Source of the DNA: SZUA-320 sp963707875
Lineage (GTDB): Bacteria; Gemmatimonadota; Gemmatimonadetes; Gemmatimonadales; GWC2-71-9
Direction: 5' to 3'
DNA: 64,000 bases
Assembly: GCA_963707875.1 (NCBI GenBank)
Contig: CAVPRU010000014.1
Coordinates: 124,001-188,000 of the forward strand
In this document: positions 19,618 through 27,055 of the stretch, one piece after another
Layout of the letters: every line of letters starts with the position of its first letter
How positions within the stretch are numbered: the first letter of the stretch is position 1
Notes under the pieces: model-generated
Told to the model about the DNA's origin: nothing
Database searches by the model: none
What the model saw: only the letters and a program-made list of their open reading frames with translations
Position numbers and translations under genes: made by a program

Positions 19618-20757
19618 TTACGCGGCCAGCGCGTCCTCGATCACCTGGAACGACGCCTTGTGGCGCATTCCCACATCCACCATCTGGGTGGACACCAGCC
19701 GGATCAGATTGCGACCGGCGAGGGTGAACGGATCCACGACGATCTCAATGGCCCCCCATTCCGCTATGATGAGTTCCGAGAAGTTGCCCGCGATGATCGC
19801 GTGGCAGATGCCGCTGCTGGTGCCCTTGGTCAAGTTGCTGGGCACCTGGTTGGAAGCAAACCCGCGGTAGCCGTTCACACTCCCGAGTCGCCCACCAACA
19901 AAACCCCCCTGCCAGACGGGCATTCCGTTCGTGGTGGCAAACTGCTCGGTCAGCATCAGCTTGGCCGCGATGCCAGGGGTGGTAACGGCCGCGTAGGACT
20001 CAGGCGCGTTGGCTTCCGCCAAGCCCGCGAAGAGGTCCACGATCGTGGCATAGGTCGGGGCGGCACCGTGGGTGCCCAGCGCCACCGTGGTGACCCCGGA
20101 CGTGGCCAGGATGCCGGTGGGCTCGTTGGACCCGCCGCCGACAATTGCCGCCGCGTCCAGTGCGAGTGCGTGCAAAGCCGCCATGTCGCGCCGCACGAGT
20201 TCCTCCAAGCCCGGAGCTGATTGATGCGCCACCTGCCGGGACACCTGGGTCCGGCTCATCACCGTCTTGGGCGACAGCGAGAGCTGGTCAAACGTCACGT
20301 TGGAAATCGTGACATCCGCGGTCGGGGCTTCCCCCGTCCAATAGGCCGTGCCCGCGCCGATCTGCCGCTGGAACGCGATGTTCCCCGAGAGCCCCGGAAT
20401 GAACGTGGCCCCGGCCTGCAGGACCACCGAGCGGGGGCGCAGCAGGTCAATGAATGACCCCGGCTCGATGAACACGAGTTCCTGACCCTGGGTGGACACG
20501 CCGGTTTCCAGCTGCCCGCTGGCGCGCTGGCCGTACCCTTCGTTGGACCCCATGTAGAAGGTATCTGCCGCCGGTCGCGGCAAACCGAGTTGTATCGCCC
20601 ATTCCTGCGACCGTTCCCGTTCGAGAGCGGCAGCGTCCCTGTCCCTCCCGTTGCCCACCACCGACCGGATCATCGCCAGCACCGAAGAGGCTCGCCGCCC
20701 GCCGCCCGCACCACGACCGATGTTCCGCTGAAAATCCATCATGCTGTTCCCTGACAT
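19618..20757 (-). CDS. HK97-family phage major capsid protein
   Basis: 379 residues from ATG 20757 (MSGNSMMDFQRNIGRGAG); a GTG/ATG 27 bases earlier is also in frame. HK97-fold features: a short N-terminal delta-like segment (about residues 1-75), the N-arm/E-loop region (FIEPGSFIDLLRPRSVVLQA, then GTAYWTGEAP), the spine helix (LEELVRRDMAALHALALDAA), then GGGSNEPTGI and the A-domain. By family, it assembles an icosahedral capsid. No prohead protease or portal is adjacent, and the delta segment is short, so self-assembly without proteolysis is possible. It follows an HTH-like gene with 19 bases of overlap and ends at a strong terminator. Confidence 0.9.
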   Translation of the reverse strand: MSGNSMMDFQRNIGRGAGGGRRASSVLAMIRSVVGNGRDRDAAALERERSQEWAIQLGLPRPAADTFYMGSNEGYGQRASGQLETGVSTQGQELVFIEPGSFIDLLRPRSVVLQAGATFIPGLSGNIAFQRQIGAGTAYWTGEAPTADVTISNVTFDQLSLSPKTVMSRTQVSRQVAHQSAPGLEELVRRDMAALHALALDAAAIVGGGSNEPTGILATSGVTTVALGTHGAAPTYATIVDLFAGLAEANAPESYAAVTTPGIAAKLMLTEQFATTNGMPVWQGGFVGGRLGSVNGYRGFASNQVPSNLTKGTSSGICHAIIAGNFSELIIAEWGAIEIVVDPFTLAGRNLIRLVSTQMVDVGMRHKASFQVIEDALAA

Positions 20758-21182
20758 CCCACCCCGTCCTTTCCGACCCGCCAAAACGCGATGACGGGAT
20801 CGAATTCCACGAACCGCAGCCCTGCCGCGGCTCGCCGAAGCGCACCGGCGCGCTCCATGCCTCGGGGGTCGCTCCCCCTAGTTCCCGCTTCCGCAGCGCC
20901 CTCAAGCTCGCTGATCATGTGCTCGAGTCGGGCCGCCAGCTCGGCCGCCTGGCGCACGGCTGCGGCCTCCCTGGGCTTCAGGCCGTCCGGGATCACGACC
21001 AGCACCGGGGCGTTTGCGCGCCGGAGCCGCTCGAGGTCCCCCCGCCAGGCGAACACACGGCCTCCCTCCCGTTTTGTCCGGATTGCTCCGCTCCGGCACA
21101 ACCTGTGGCGGGAAGCGTAGGAACGCCCACCCCACGCGGAATCATCAGCCGCAGTCAACGGCACCCAGTCACCTTCATGCAT
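20739..21182 (-). CDS. Small protein ahead of capsid gene, HTH-like N-terminus
   Basis: 147 residues, ATG 21182. Residues of about 8-55 resemble a winged/MerR-type HTH (LTAADDSAWGGRSYASRHRL, then IRTKREGGRVFAWRGDLERL). A helix rich in Ala/Glu follows (EAAAVRQAAELAARLEHMIS). It could be an activator of the capsid unit or a scaffold-like partner; neither is shown. The gene is divergent from the CI-like repressor with an inverted repeat between them, so it is probably under repressor control. It overlaps the capsid start. Confidence 0.6.
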   Translation of the reverse strand: MHEGDWVPLTAADDSAWGGRSYASRHRLCRSGAIRTKREGGRVFAWRGDLERLRRANAPVLVVIPDGLKPREAAAVRQAAELAARLEHMISELEGAAEAGTRGSDPRGMERAGALRRAAAGLRFVEFDPVIAFWRVGKDGVGCQGTA

Positions 21183-21215
21183 GGGTGAAGTCTGCCCCCT
21201 TGCCGTGGGACCAAG

Positions 21216-21235
21216 AATGGGCCAGTTTTCCCATT
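21216..21235. promoter_or_regulatory. Inverted repeat in the repressor/capsid divergent region
   Basis: AATGGG, 8 nt, CCCATT, in the 108-bp gap between the capsid-operon leader gene and the repressor. Likely operator of the CI-like protein. Confidence 0.5.
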
Positions 21236-21290
21236 AATGGTCGTCGCGGTTTGGCAGTTTATCCCGGTCCAGGAGGGGGAGGTGAGCAGG

Positions 21291-21860
21291 ATGGGCACAT
21301 CTGAACAGCGGGCGGATCTCGGGCGACTACGGACGTTCCTCCGGGACTACTATGGCGGCCAGGATCCAGCTGGGGTGTTGATGGGAGCGGGAATTCCGAA
21401 GACAACGGCGTACCGTTGGGTGGGTGGGACGAGCCGCCGTCGGTCCAAACGAGCGGATGGCCCTCCGCCGGTCACGGCCCTTCCCTCAGCAATTCACCTG
21501 ACCAAGATGTGCGAACGGCTACGACTGAACGCCACATGGCTGCTGCTCGGAACGGGAGCACCGAGGCATGACAGCTCTGCTCCAGGAAAGGGCAAGCTCG
21601 CCGAGCTGCTGCGAGATCACCTAGTCGTGACCACGCAGCGCCGAACGAAGTTGGAAAAGGAGCGAGTGGAGAGCCTGATGTATGCCGCGGACACCATTCT
21701 AGACCTTGTCGAGCTGACTACCGCAGACACCGTTAACCATTGGAAACGGCTTAGGGTTGCCAGGCCGGAGGGAGTTCTGGCCACAACGGTCGGGGTCTCC
21801 CCCATGCCGGACTTTGAGGACCTTTTTCCCCAATTCCTGGACAGGAAGGAATCCAGCTGA
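21291..21860 (+). CDS. CI-like phage repressor (HTH), no peptidase domain
   Basis: 189 residues from ATG 21291, chosen for the GGGGGAGG stretch just upstream rather than the in-frame start at 21237. The N-terminal domain resembles phage CI/XRE repressors: LRTFLRDYYGG, then AGIPKTTAYRWVGGT with the recognition helix, and LTKMCERLRLNATWLLLGTG, the classical end of such domains. The C-terminal half is helical and has no S24/LexA Ser-Lys dyad, so RecA-driven self-cleavage is unlikely. Derepression may need a helper-phage protein, as in satellites (inference). Divergent from the capsid unit. Confidence 0.8.
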   Translation: MGTSEQRADLGRLRTFLRDYYGGQDPAGVLMGAGIPKTTAYRWVGGTSRRRSKRADGPPPVTALPSAIHLTKMCERLRLNATWLLLGTGAPRHDSSAPGKGKLAELLRDHLVVTTQRRTKLEKERVESLMYAADTILDLVELTTADTVNHWKRLRVARPEGVLATTVGVSPMPDFEDLFPQFLDRKESS

Positions 21861-21882
21861 AGGTCCGGGGCCGGGGCCAGGA

Positions 21883-22699
21883 CTATGGTTTGGGATGGAA
21901 CTGGCGGGACTCAGCGATGAGGGAGCCCACCTTCGCGCCAAAGTCACCCGTGGAAATGGTGAACCCAGATTTGACGGCCGCATCCTTGATGGAGCCACCG
22001 ACGTGATACACTGTGCCATCCACAACGACGTATCGGTCATGAAGGTTGTCATGGAGCCTTGCTTGATAGAGCGGGCGCTCAGAGGAGAATAAGGCCGAGG
22101 CGGCCGCGAACTCCTCCCACTTCGAACCCGAACGCTGGCTTGTCACGATCGTGCATGATGTAGTGGACGGAACTGCGATGGCGTATCGGGTCAACAGATC
22201 CGCCGAGGGATACTGATCGATGATGATCACCCGTTCGGAAGCGGTTTCACAGACCGCCCTGAGCCGACCTATAGAGCCCCAAAGGGGTGCCAGCCGACAT
22301 CAGGTCCTCCAGTGGACGGCGTGGAAAGTCTCCTAGGAGTTTCTTGACCTTCCTGACGCTCATTTCAACAAAGTCCTTCGTGGTCATTGGTCCACTGGGG
22401 TCATCGTACGTGAAGTGAACCAGGGCTGGGACCAGATGTTCGACAAACTCAAGGCCCACTGCTCTGATCTCACTTGGGTAGCCCGCACCATACCGCTCAA
22501 CCTCTTTCACAAATTCCGGGAGCTCTGCTTGGAGTTGGGCCCTTAACTCGCGGCCTCGGCTGGGAGAGTGCTCCTCGCCTTCACAGTACCTGATGACCGG
22601 GGCTACTAGGAGGCCAAGCATGTAATGAAGCTCTGAAAGCTGTTGTTCCCGGTCGCTCATTCGGTCTCGGTCCAAGGATTTGGATTGGTTGTCAGGCAA
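21883..22699 (-). pseudogene. PLD-like (HKD-type) protein, interrupted by a 1-base frameshift
   Basis: Two frames join into about 271 residues if base 22264 is skipped: TPLGLYRS in the first frame continues into LRAVCETASERVIIIDQYPS. The first part (from TTG 22699, or ATG 22660 reading MSDREQQLSELHYML) is helical. The second has a PLD-type phosphodiesterase core: LHDRYVVVDGTVYHVGGSIKD, where HxR replaces HxK. Such single-motif PLD proteins are found in accessory and anti-phage loci; the exact role is unknown. The second part alone lacks a good start codon. GC is lower than in the flanking chromosome. Confidence 0.6.
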
Positions 22700-23375
22700 G
22701 GCGGTCTGATTTGGCGAGATTGCATGTCCGGCATAGGAGCTGGAGGTTCAAGACTTCGTCGCTGCCACCTCGCGAGTGGGGAATAATGTGATCGAAATGC
22801 AGATCTTGAGCGGCACCGCACTTAGTGCACGTGCCACCATCCCTGGTCCAGACAGCCATCTTCACGTCGTCCGGAATCGCCCGCCGCCTTGCCGCCCCGC
22901 TCTGGTTGATCTCGATGGCCTCGTAATTCGCGACTTCCTCCCGAAGACGAATCAGTGTCTTGTCCCTTTTGAAGTGGGCGGCCTTGATGTGAAGCGCCAC
23001 CGTGGGGAACTCCGGCGAGCGGGGATCGCGCTCAGTGACATAAAACCGGTCCTTGTACAGCCAGAGCCACCGGGGTGGAGGCGTTTCGGTCGGGCCTCCT
23101 AGGTCCGCATCACTCATCGAGAGAGGTCCACTACAGGAGCGAGTGTAGTCCTCGGCTGAAAGGAACTGCCCAAGGCTCATCTGTATCACCTGGGCATTGC
23201 GGCCTTCGGTGATTTGAACATTCACCTTCCAATCGATGTCCGCCGGGACCGCGGCTGGCCCACATTCGGACAAGAACAGGAAGATATCACCCCTGCTCAC
23301 CCCACACCGAGAAGGCCAGGGCCCGTCCTGTACCAGTTCACCCTCGATGATTGTATACACCGGGAACACGTTCAC
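22692..23375 (-). CDS. HNH endonuclease with unknown N-terminal domain
   Basis: 227 residues from GTG 23375, 4 bp after the upstream gene's stop; the start at 23474 would lie inside that gene. The C-terminal 60 residues are a complete HNH nuclease: CTKCG, then DLHFDHIIPHSRGGS, then N in VLNLQLLCRTCNLAKS, giving two CxxC zinc pairs and the H-N-H set. The N-terminal 165 residues are not recognised. In phage genomes HNH proteins help packaging next to terminase genes; here the neighbours are PLD-like and membrane proteins, which suits a defence or anti-phage cargo better. Function is inference. Confidence 0.82.
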   Translation of the reverse strand: MNVFPVYTIIEGELVQDGPWPSRCGVSRGDIFLFLSECGPAAVPADIDWKVNVQITEGRNAQVIQMSLGQFLSAEDYTRSCSGPLSMSDADLGGPTETPPPRWLWLYKDRFYVTERDPRSPEFPTVALHIKAAHFKRDKTLIRLREEVANYEAIEINQSGAARRRAIPDDVKMAVWTRDGGTCTKCGAAQDLHFDHIIPHSRGGSDEVLNLQLLCRTCNLAKSDRLA

Positions 23376-23379
23376 GGCG

Positions 23380-23601
23380 TCAGCTCCCCGTGGCGATAGA
23401 GGTCTTGGTGCCGCACCCCAGCGTCCCATCCCTAAGGACGGTGCACACCTCGCCCGTTCGGGTGTCCAGAACAAGGGCGACGGTGAGTGGGGTGTACCGC
23501 ATCTTGGTAATGGCCGCTCGACTCACCAGGCCGATGGCCGTGGTGGCAGTGATCAGGCAGGTGGCGAGGACCGCCCAGAACCAGCGTGGCACAGGCATCA
23601 T
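23380..23601 (-). CDS. Small membrane-anchored protein, 73 residues
   Basis: Begins MMPVPRWFWAVLATCLITAT with one N-terminal membrane segment or uncleaved signal (about residues 7-27). A periplasmic tail follows (MRYTPLTVALVLDTRTGEVC). It is immediately upstream of the HNH gene and probably co-transcribed. Not recognised. Confidence 0.55.
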   Translation of the reverse strand: MMPVPRWFWAVLATCLITATTAIGLVSRAAITKMRYTPLTVALVLDTRTGEVCTVLRDGTLGCGTKTSIATGS

Positions 23602-23772
23602 GGAAATCCTTCCCTGGTTGATCTGGGGTAGTCAGGCGCGAAATCCCGTCGCTGAAGATGCTTCCGGTGGCAGCCTTCCAGCGCGCACAATGGGGCTCGG
23701 GGAGCATACCCCGCCCCTTGGCGCAGTCGGGAAGGGTAGGAAACCACCACTCGGCGGGCCGCACTTGCCGAG

Positions 23773-23970
23773 CTATGGGGTGGACCCCTTCTCAGCCGCC
23801 CTGATGGCCTCGTCGAAATGGTGGGCGTGCAAGCCACCGAGCATCATGTCGATGTTCCGAAGGTGAGTGTGTGCTATTACGAGATTGGCAATTACGACGT
23901 ACAACCCGATCGAGCATAGGCCACCCATGCCCAAGACGGATATGACAATGGCGACGGTGGGCCAACCCAT
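23773..23970 (-). CDS. Small membrane protein, 65 residues; possible frameshifted longer form
   Basis: MGWPTVAIVISVLGMGGLCS begins a strongly hydrophobic segment of about 35 residues, followed by an amphipathic tail (LRNIDMMLGGLHAHHFDEAI). Upstream, ATG 24121 with GGGAGGAG before it opens a short frame (MDKKTLLIHRDVGVFTPMG). If base 24055 is skipped, this joins the same hydrophobic protein with an extra membrane stretch (TVVLIGALSFGSLAMGW), giving 115 residues. This longer form is speculative. Confidence 0.45.
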   Translation of the reverse strand: MGWPTVAIVISVLGMGGLCSIGLYVVIANLVIAHTHLRNIDMMLGGLHAHHFDEAIRAAEKGSTP

Positions 23971-24211
23971 GGCCAGTGACCCAAAAGAAAGTGCACCAAT
24001 GAGAACGACTGTCCTACCGTCTCGAGTACGTTCACCGAGGCGGCGTCGAGCCCTCTCTCATTGGCCCCATCGGAGTAAAGACACCCACGTCACGATGTAT
24101 CAGCAGGGTCTTCTTGTCCATGGCCTTAACACTCCTCCCTAGTCATTGAGACATACAACGGGGCTTCGGGCTTCACACCAGCCTACTCCCCACGCCCCCA
24201 ATCCCGCAATC

Positions 24212-24234
24212 AGTGCCAGAATTAGTGCCAAACT
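24212..24234. repeat. Arm-type repeat near attR (copy 2)
   Basis: Identical over 23 bp to 14363-14385, same orientation, with AGTGCCA twice. It lies 102 bp inside the element from the attR core and is not in a gene. Confidence 0.7.
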
Positions 24235-24282
24235 GCCCCAGAACTGGCTGGCGCGGTTGGCGCTCATTTCGCTAAGTCCATT

Positions 24283-24322
24283 GAAAAACAACACCGCCCG
24301 CGCTGGTGAGCAACGGGCGGTG
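24283..24322 (-). terminator. Rho-independent terminator just inside attR
   Basis: Minus strand CACCGCCCG, 13-nt loop, CGGGCGGTG, then TTGTTTTTC. It faces transcription that enters the element from the chromosome through the half tRNA at attR. Confidence 0.8.
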
Positions 24323-24336
24323 GTGGCCCTGGTGTA

Positions 24337-24375
24337 TTAGAAGGCTGTTGCTCTATCCAGCTGAGCTACGGGCGC
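24337..24375. repeat. attR core (39-bp direct repeat, copy 2; half tRNA-Arg)
   Basis: Second perfect copy of the 5' half of tRNA-Arg(TCT). It is not a functional tRNA, because the 3' half is missing. The bases to its right belonged to the original upstream region of the tRNA gene. Confidence 0.93.
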
Positions 24376-24493
24376 CGGTGGTACAAGCTAGCTTCCGGCC
24401 CGAAGGCAGGCCAGCCACCCGGTCGCACCGCCCCACGGGAGTCGAGCACGGCACGGGGCATGCAAGGGAAATCGGTAACGATCGGGGTCCATC

Positions 24494-25495
24494 ATGCAGC
24501 TCTTCGACACCGTGCTCCTCACGGGGTGCAGCGAGAACATCAGTCAGGGCCTGTGCCGCATCCTCCGGATGACCGGAGCGGCCCGCCGGGTCATCGGCTG
24601 CGACACCCACGATCACCACCCCGGCCTCCTGCTCTTCGATGCCTGCGGGGTGATTGCCCCGGCCGACGACCCGGCCTTCCTGGAGTCCATCACTGAGCTG
24701 GCCCGCCAACACCGGGTCGACCTGGTGGTCCCGGTGTTCGAGGCGGAGATCGGACGCCTGGTGCGGGACGAGGTGACCCGCGTGCCTGGCATTGGGTCGA
24801 TGCTGCTCCCCAGTACCAGAGCGGTGTCGACTGGCCTCGACAAGCTTGCCACCGCCCGGTTCCTGGAGCGCCGGGGCCTCGCCTTCCCGTGGACCGACCT
24901 CGTGGGAGAGGCCGAGCCCCGCCAGCTGCCTTGCATCCTCAAGCCGCGGATCGGCAACCGGGGGAACGGGATGCTCCGGATTTCCGATCGGGATCTGGCG
25001 AGCAGCTATCGGCGCGCCCGACCCCAGGACCTGTGGCAGGAACTGCTGTTGCCCGACGACCAGGAGTACACCTGCGGCGTGTATCGCTCGCGTCGGGGAG
25101 AGGTTCGGGTCATGGCCAGCCGGAGAGTCTGGCAGAGTGGCAGCACCTACGCGGGCACGGTCGTGCGGGATCCCCTGATCGAGAGCTACCTCACCTCGAT
25201 CGCCGAAGGCCTGGAGTTGCGGGGCAGCATCAATGTCCAGCTGCGGCTCACCCAGCGTGGTCCGGTGGCGTTCGAGATCAACCCCCGGTTCTCGGGCACG
25301 GTGGTGTTCCGGCACCGGCTTGGCTTCGAGGACTTCCACTGGTCGTTGCAGGAGGCGCGCGGGCTTCCACCGACTCCCTTCCGCGGCGCCCCAACTGGTA
25401 CCAGGTTCTTTCTGGGTGCGGAGGAGCTTGTCATCCCGGCACCGGAAGGCCCGGTGATGGCGCAGCAGAGGCTGCCAAGAACCGTGCAGCTGTAG
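24494..25495 (+). CDS. ATP-grasp domain protein (carbamoyl-phosphate-synthase-like)
   Basis: A 333-residue predicted ligase. The N-terminal 110 residues form a Rossmann-like pre-ATP-grasp domain (TVLLTGCSENISQGLCRIL, then VDLVVPVFEAEIGRL). The ATP-grasp fold follows, with ILKPRIGNRGNG as the ATP-binding loop and VAFEINPRFSGT with the metal-binding Glu-x-Asn. This matches the ATP-grasp branch that modifies sugars or peptides; the substrate cannot be told from sequence. It is the first chromosomal gene right of the insertion and stands alone on the plus strand, ending 5 bp before tRNA-Pro. Confidence 0.8.
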   Translation: MQLFDTVLLTGCSENISQGLCRILRMTGAARRVIGCDTHDHHPGLLLFDACGVIAPADDPAFLESITELARQHRVDLVVPVFEAEIGRLVRDEVTRVPGIGSMLLPSTRAVSTGLDKLATARFLERRGLAFPWTDLVGEAEPRQLPCILKPRIGNRGNGMLRISDRDLASSYRRARPQDLWQELLLPDDQEYTCGVYRSRRGEVRVMASRRVWQSGSTYAGTVVRDPLIESYLTSIAEGLELRGSINVQLRLTQRGPVAFEINPRFSGTVVFRHRLGFEDFHWSLQEARGLPPTPFRGAPTGTRFFLGAEELVIPAPEGPVMAQQRLPRTVQL

Positions 25496-25499
25496 TCAA

Positions 25500-25573
25500 T
25501 CGGGGCGCCGGGATTCGAACCCGGGACCTCCTGCTCCCAAAGCAGGCGCGCTACCGGACTGCGCCACACCCCG
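25500..25573 (-). tRNA. tRNA-Pro (anticodon TGG)
   Basis: Complete cloverleaf: acceptor CGGGGTG/CGCCCCG, anticodon stem CCTGC/GCAGG with loop TTTGGGA (TGG), T arm CCCGGGTTCGAATCCCGG. CCA is not encoded. No attachment duplicate is visible. Confidence 0.95.
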
Positions 25574-25646
25574 TGGGCGGCAAAGATAGCGGCTGACGGA
25601 ACCCCGACCAACCAGCGGCCGGATCACCTAGCGGCCGACCTCCGGA

Positions 25647-26441
25647 TCAGGCGCCCTGCCGGATCGTCTGCACCGCCTGCTGGCCGCCCCCAATCAGCAG
25701 CCCGGCCTCACTTCCGATGCTCACCAGTCGCATCCCCCGGCTGGCCCAGTGGGCCGTCCGGTGGACTTCGTTGGTATGAATCGCCGGGACTACCCCGTGG
25801 CGCGCGCACCCGGCCATGGTGCGTTCGATGGCGCCGGTCAAGATCGGGTCATCCAGCCGGCCGGCCACGCCGAGCGCAATGGAGAGATCGGTGGGGCCGA
25901 TCAGCGCCGCATCCACTCCCGACACCGCCAGAATCTGGTCGAGCCGGTCGACCGCCTCGGCGGTCTCGATCTGGATGATGAGGAAGGTCTCCCGGTTCAT
26001 GGCCGCCAGAATCTCACTCAGGTTGCCACCCCCGAAGTCAGTGTGCCCCCGCCCCAGCACCCCGCCCCGGCGGCCCGCAGGGGGGTACTTCATCCAGGCC
26101 AGACATTGCTCGACCTGCCCGCGCTCGGTCACCCGAGGGAGCATGATGCCCTGAGCACCGGCATCGAGGGGCTGGACCACATGGGCGTACGACAGTTCGG
26201 GCACCCGCACAATGGGCGTCACGCCAGCCGCGCGGCCGGCACGCGACAACTCGGCGATGGTCTCGATCGTGAATGGTCCGTGCTCGTTGTCGATGATGGC
26301 GAAGTCGAACCCCGCCCGGGCCAGCCAGCTCATGATGGCCGGTTGCCGCATCTCCACCACCATGGTGCCGACCGCGACCCGGCCGTCCTGGAGAGTCCGG
26401 CGAATTCGGCAGGCCGGGACCGGGAGGGCTGGGCTGCTCAT
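25647..26441 (-). CDS. HpcH/HpaI-family aldolase
   Basis: A 264-residue class II pyruvate aldolase of the HpaI/RhmA/GarL family: TIM barrel with metal-binding Glu and Asp in FLIIQIETAEAVD and VDAALIGPTDLS, and FAIIDNEHGPF near the N-terminus. These enzymes cleave 2-keto-3-deoxy sugar acids to pyruvate plus an aldehyde; the substrate is not clear. The ATG overlaps the rdgB stop (ATGA), giving an rph-rdgB-aldolase operon. Confidence 0.88.
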   Translation of the reverse strand: MSSPALPVPACRIRRTLQDGRVAVGTMVVEMRQPAIMSWLARAGFDFAIIDNEHGPFTIETIAELSRAGRAAGVTPIVRVPELSYAHVVQPLDAGAQGIMLPRVTERGQVEQCLAWMKYPPAGRRGGVLGRGHTDFGGGNLSEILAAMNRETFLIIQIETAEAVDRLDQILAVSGVDAALIGPTDLSIALGVAGRLDDPILTGAIERTMAGCARHGVVPAIHTNEVHRTAHWASRGMRLVSIGSEAGLLIGGGQQAVQTIRQGA

Positions 26442-27055
26442 GAGGCTCCAGTGAGAGTTCGAAGCAAGGCAGCGAACGCCTTGCCCCGGTGGCTGACCTG
26501 ATCCTTTTCGTCGGTGGTGGCCTGCCCGAACGACACGCCGAGGTCATCGCTCAAGAACAACGGGTCATAGCCAAACCCGCGATCACCGATCGGCGCCGTG
26601 AGAATCTCGCCGGTGCACGACCCCTCGAAGATCTGGGCGATGGCCCGCGGTTCGGGGAGGTAGGCCACCGCGCATCGATAGCGGGCCCGTCGCCGCTCCG
26701 GCGGGGCACCCAGCAATCGGCGAAGCAGGTAGGCGTTGTTGGCGACGTCCACTTCCACGTCGGTGCCGGTGGCACCGGACCACCGCCTGGACCGCACCCC
26801 GGGGTCACCGCCGAGAGAAAACACCTCCAGCCCGCTGTCATCGGCCACCGTGGGAAGGAACACCTTCCGGGCGAAGTACTCCGCCTTGGCCCGGGCGTTG
26901 GCTTCGAAAGTCGCGCCGATTTCCAGCCGTTCCTCTTCGGGGCTTGGCGGCAGGCCGAGATCCTGCGGGAACGTCAGATCGACCCCGGTCCCTTCGAAGA
27001 GCGCCCGGATCTCCCGCTGTTTGGCGCGGTTCCGCGAGGCGATCAGCAGTTTCAC
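26438..27055 (-). CDS. rdgB: XTP/dITP pyrophosphatase (RdgB/HAM1)
   Basis: A 205-residue house-cleaning nucleotidase that hydrolyses dITP, XTP and similar bases to monophosphates. Family motifs: LLIASRNRAKQREI at the N-terminus, TFEANARAKAEYFA, TVADDSGLEV, and DRGFGYDPLFL, then SHRGKAF. The GTG start at 27055 overlaps the rph stop (GTGA); a longer in-frame extension runs antiframe through rph and is not real. The rph-rdgB pairing is widespread. Confidence 0.93.
   Translation of the reverse strand: MKLLIASRNRAKQREIRALFEGTGVDLTFPQDLGLPPSPEEERLEIGATFEANARAKAEYFARKVFLPTVADDSGLEVFSLGGDPGVRSRRWSGATGTDVEVDVANNAYLLRRLLGAPPERRRARYRCAVAYLPEPRAIAQIFEGSCTGEILTAPIGDRGFGYDPLFLSDDLGVSFGQATTDEKDQVSHRGKAFAALLRTLTGAS

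Larger units (their letters stand above)
23971..24336. other. Right end of the element, mostly non-coding
   Basis: 366 bp before attR. It holds a short candidate leader frame (24032-24121, minus), the second arm-type repeat (24212-24234) and a minus-strand terminator (24283-24322). I see no other gene. Confidence 0.5.
14275..24375. mobile_element. Integrated element in tRNA-Arg; candidate capsid-carrying phage satellite
   Basis: A 10.1-kb unit bounded by a perfect 39-bp direct repeat (14275-14313 and 24337-24375) that equals the 5' half of tRNA-Arg(TCT). The tyrosine integrase sits at the left end facing the tRNA. Inside are two plus-strand HTH regulators, a small HTH protein, a Nu1-like small terminase candidate, a RepA-like ATPase, an HK97-type capsid protein, HNH and PLD-like proteins and small membrane proteins. 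I see no portal, large terminase, prohead protease, tail or lysis gene. This gene set resembles phage satellites that carry capsid genes (cf-PICI-like) more than a whole prophage. A decayed prophage is the alternative. Confidence 0.85.

Noticed and set aside
19618..20757. Capsid protein as an encapsulin (nanocompartment shell)
   Set aside because: Length near 380, phage-type N-arm and the company of integrase, CI-like repressor and terminase-like gene fit a phage or satellite; no cargo enzyme is adjacent.
23432..23764. 110-codon minus-strand frame before the HNH gene region
   Set aside because: It overlaps the 73-residue membrane protein in another frame, has no RBS and no recognisable fold.
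14275..24375. Integrative conjugative element or plasmid
   Set aside because: No relaxase, coupling protein, type IV secretion or partition genes.
25500..25573. tRNA-Pro as a second insertion site
   Set aside because: No direct repeat of the tRNA and no integrase beside it.
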